From the NCBI GenBank assembly GCA_031285945.1, contig JAITVF010000099.1:1-12883 (forward strand): 12,883 bases of DNA. Reading direction: 5' to 3'. A model generated the notes under the pieces. That model did no database searches. It worked only from the letters and a program-made list of their open reading frames with translations, and had not been told where the DNA came from. Made by a program: the position numbers and the translations under genes. How positions within the stretch are numbered: the first letter of the stretch is position 1; each line of letters opens with the position of its first letter. The DNA is from Oscillospiraceae bacterium. GTDB taxonomy: Bacteria > Bacillota > Clostridia > Oscillospirales > Ruminococcaceae. Below are positions 12,288 to 12,883 of this stretch, one piece after another.

Positions 12288-12883
12288 GCGGACTGAGGAT
12301 AGACCGACAGCAATGCGACGGGTGCGGGCTGTGCGGGCAATGCGTCGACAGCTGCCCGCAGGGCGCCATCGCGCTGGAACAGGAGGCGGAAAAAAACGGG
12401 CTCACCGGGTGGAAGGGCGTGTGGGTGTTTGTTCAGCACAGAGAGGGCCTTCCGCTGCCGGTGAGCCTGGAGCTTCTTTCCAAGGGACGTGAGCTTGCGG
12501 GCCGCCTGGGGGAAGGCTTAAGCGCCGTTCTCTTGGGCGGGGACAGGGGAACGGTGGAAGAGGTATCGGCCTATGGCCCTGACCGTGTTTACCATTGCGC
12601 CGATCCTTACCTTGCCAATAACGAGGAACGGATTACCGCCCGCCTGCTGGCCGGGCTGGTCAGGCGGGAAAAGCCCGCGATACTGCTGTTTGGCGCGACC
12701 GGGCTGGGGCGCTCGCTGGCGCCCAGGCTTGCCGCCCGTCTTGGCACCGGCCTTACCGCCGATTGCACCTCGCTGGAAATCAACGCCGAAACAGGGCTGC
12801 TGGAGCAGACCCGCCCGGCGTTCGGCGGTAACCTGATGGCAACCATTTTGTGCCCCGAGCATCGTCCTCAGATGGCCACCGTC
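12284..12883 (+). CDS. etfA: Electron transfer flavoprotein alpha subunit with N-terminal ferredoxin domain (partial)
   Basis: The first 200 residues are in the window and the frame runs off its end. The N-terminus is a ferredoxin-like module: C14-x2-C17-x2-C20-x3-C24-P gives one [4Fe-4S] cluster, with an extra cysteine at C11, in CDGCGLCGQCVDSCPQGAI. From about residue 45 the Etf alpha/beta domain begins (KGVWVFVQHREGLPLPVSLE), continuing with LLFGATGLGRSLAPRLAARL and GLTADCTSLEI, standard EtfA blocks. The C-terminal FAD-binding domain lies outside. The start overlaps the etfB stop by four bases (ATGA). EtfA proteins with this extra cluster accompany bifurcating lactate dehydrogenase and similar complexes in anaerobes, where ferredoxin and NAD are coupled. 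Confidence 0.93.
   Translation, partial: MSGLRIDRQQCDGCGLCGQCVDSCPQGAIALEQEAEKNGLTGWKGVWVFVQHREGLPLPVSLELLSKGRELAGRLGEGLSAVLLGGDRGTVEEVSAYGPDRVYHCADPYLANNEERITARLLAGLVRREKPAILLFGATGLGRSLAPRLAARLGTGLTADCTSLEINAETGLLEQTRPAFGGNLMATILCPEHRPQMATV

Noticed and set aside
1..12883. CRISPR arrays or complete insertion sequences
   Set aside because: No regularly spaced repeats and no transposase gene with terminal inverted repeats were found on reading both strands.

Overview
The window looks like chromosome from an anaerobic Firmicute, most likely of class Clostridia. The evidence is strong GGAGG-type ribosome binding sites, sigma-A promoters, a PflX-type radical SAM protein, and an FAD dehydrogenase/EtfB/ferredoxin-EtfA operon of the electron-bifurcating kind. 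Housekeeping genes are moderately GC-rich. Two blocks look foreign: an AT-rich ATPase gene beside a tRNA-Ser, and a decayed prophage downstream of a tRNA-Leu that carries an AT-rich toxin/immunity pair.

Layout. 1-120: start of a secreted protein (minus strand, cut by the window edge). 121-497: no gene, but a run of GC-rich hairpins. 498-1970: an Sll1717-like P-loop ATPase read in three frame segments (two compensating single-base indels). 2118-2205: tRNA-Ser(CGA) with its promoter and a terminator-like hairpin. 2287-3147: PflX-like radical SAM protein. 3252-5107: rfbF and rfbG, which make CDP-4-keto-6-deoxyglucose, overlapping convergently with a GtrA-family membrane protein. 5772-5853: tRNA-Leu(UAG) with a near-consensus promoter and strong hairpins behind it. 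About 6118-8310: remains of a siphovirus-type prophage on the minus strand (serine recombinase, tail protein start, distal tail protein end, tape measure start, tail chaperone pair), held together by internal deletions. Inside it, in the opposite orientation, sits a barnase-type ribonuclease fused to a MuF-like Cys/His domain, followed by its barstar inhibitor. About 8378-8672: two gene fragments joined out of frame behind a very good sigma-54 promoter. 8980-9825: AraC-family regulator. 9925-12883: FAD-dependent 2-hydroxyacid dehydrogenase, etfB and ferredoxin-fused etfA (cut by the window edge), translationally coupled.

How the genes work together. The last operon probably oxidises lactate or a related 2-hydroxyacid with an Etf partner that couples ferredoxin and NAD. 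The AraC protein is the obvious regulator: an 11-bp direct repeat spaced 21 bp lies just ahead of the operon. The barnase/barstar pair is complete while the phage genes on both sides are broken. Aligned with the classic pair, one intermolecular salt bridge appears to have swapped charges (Arg to Asp in the toxin, Glu to Arg in the inhibitor). This is the most interesting biology seen here. All family assignments come from reading the protein sequences; no database search was run.
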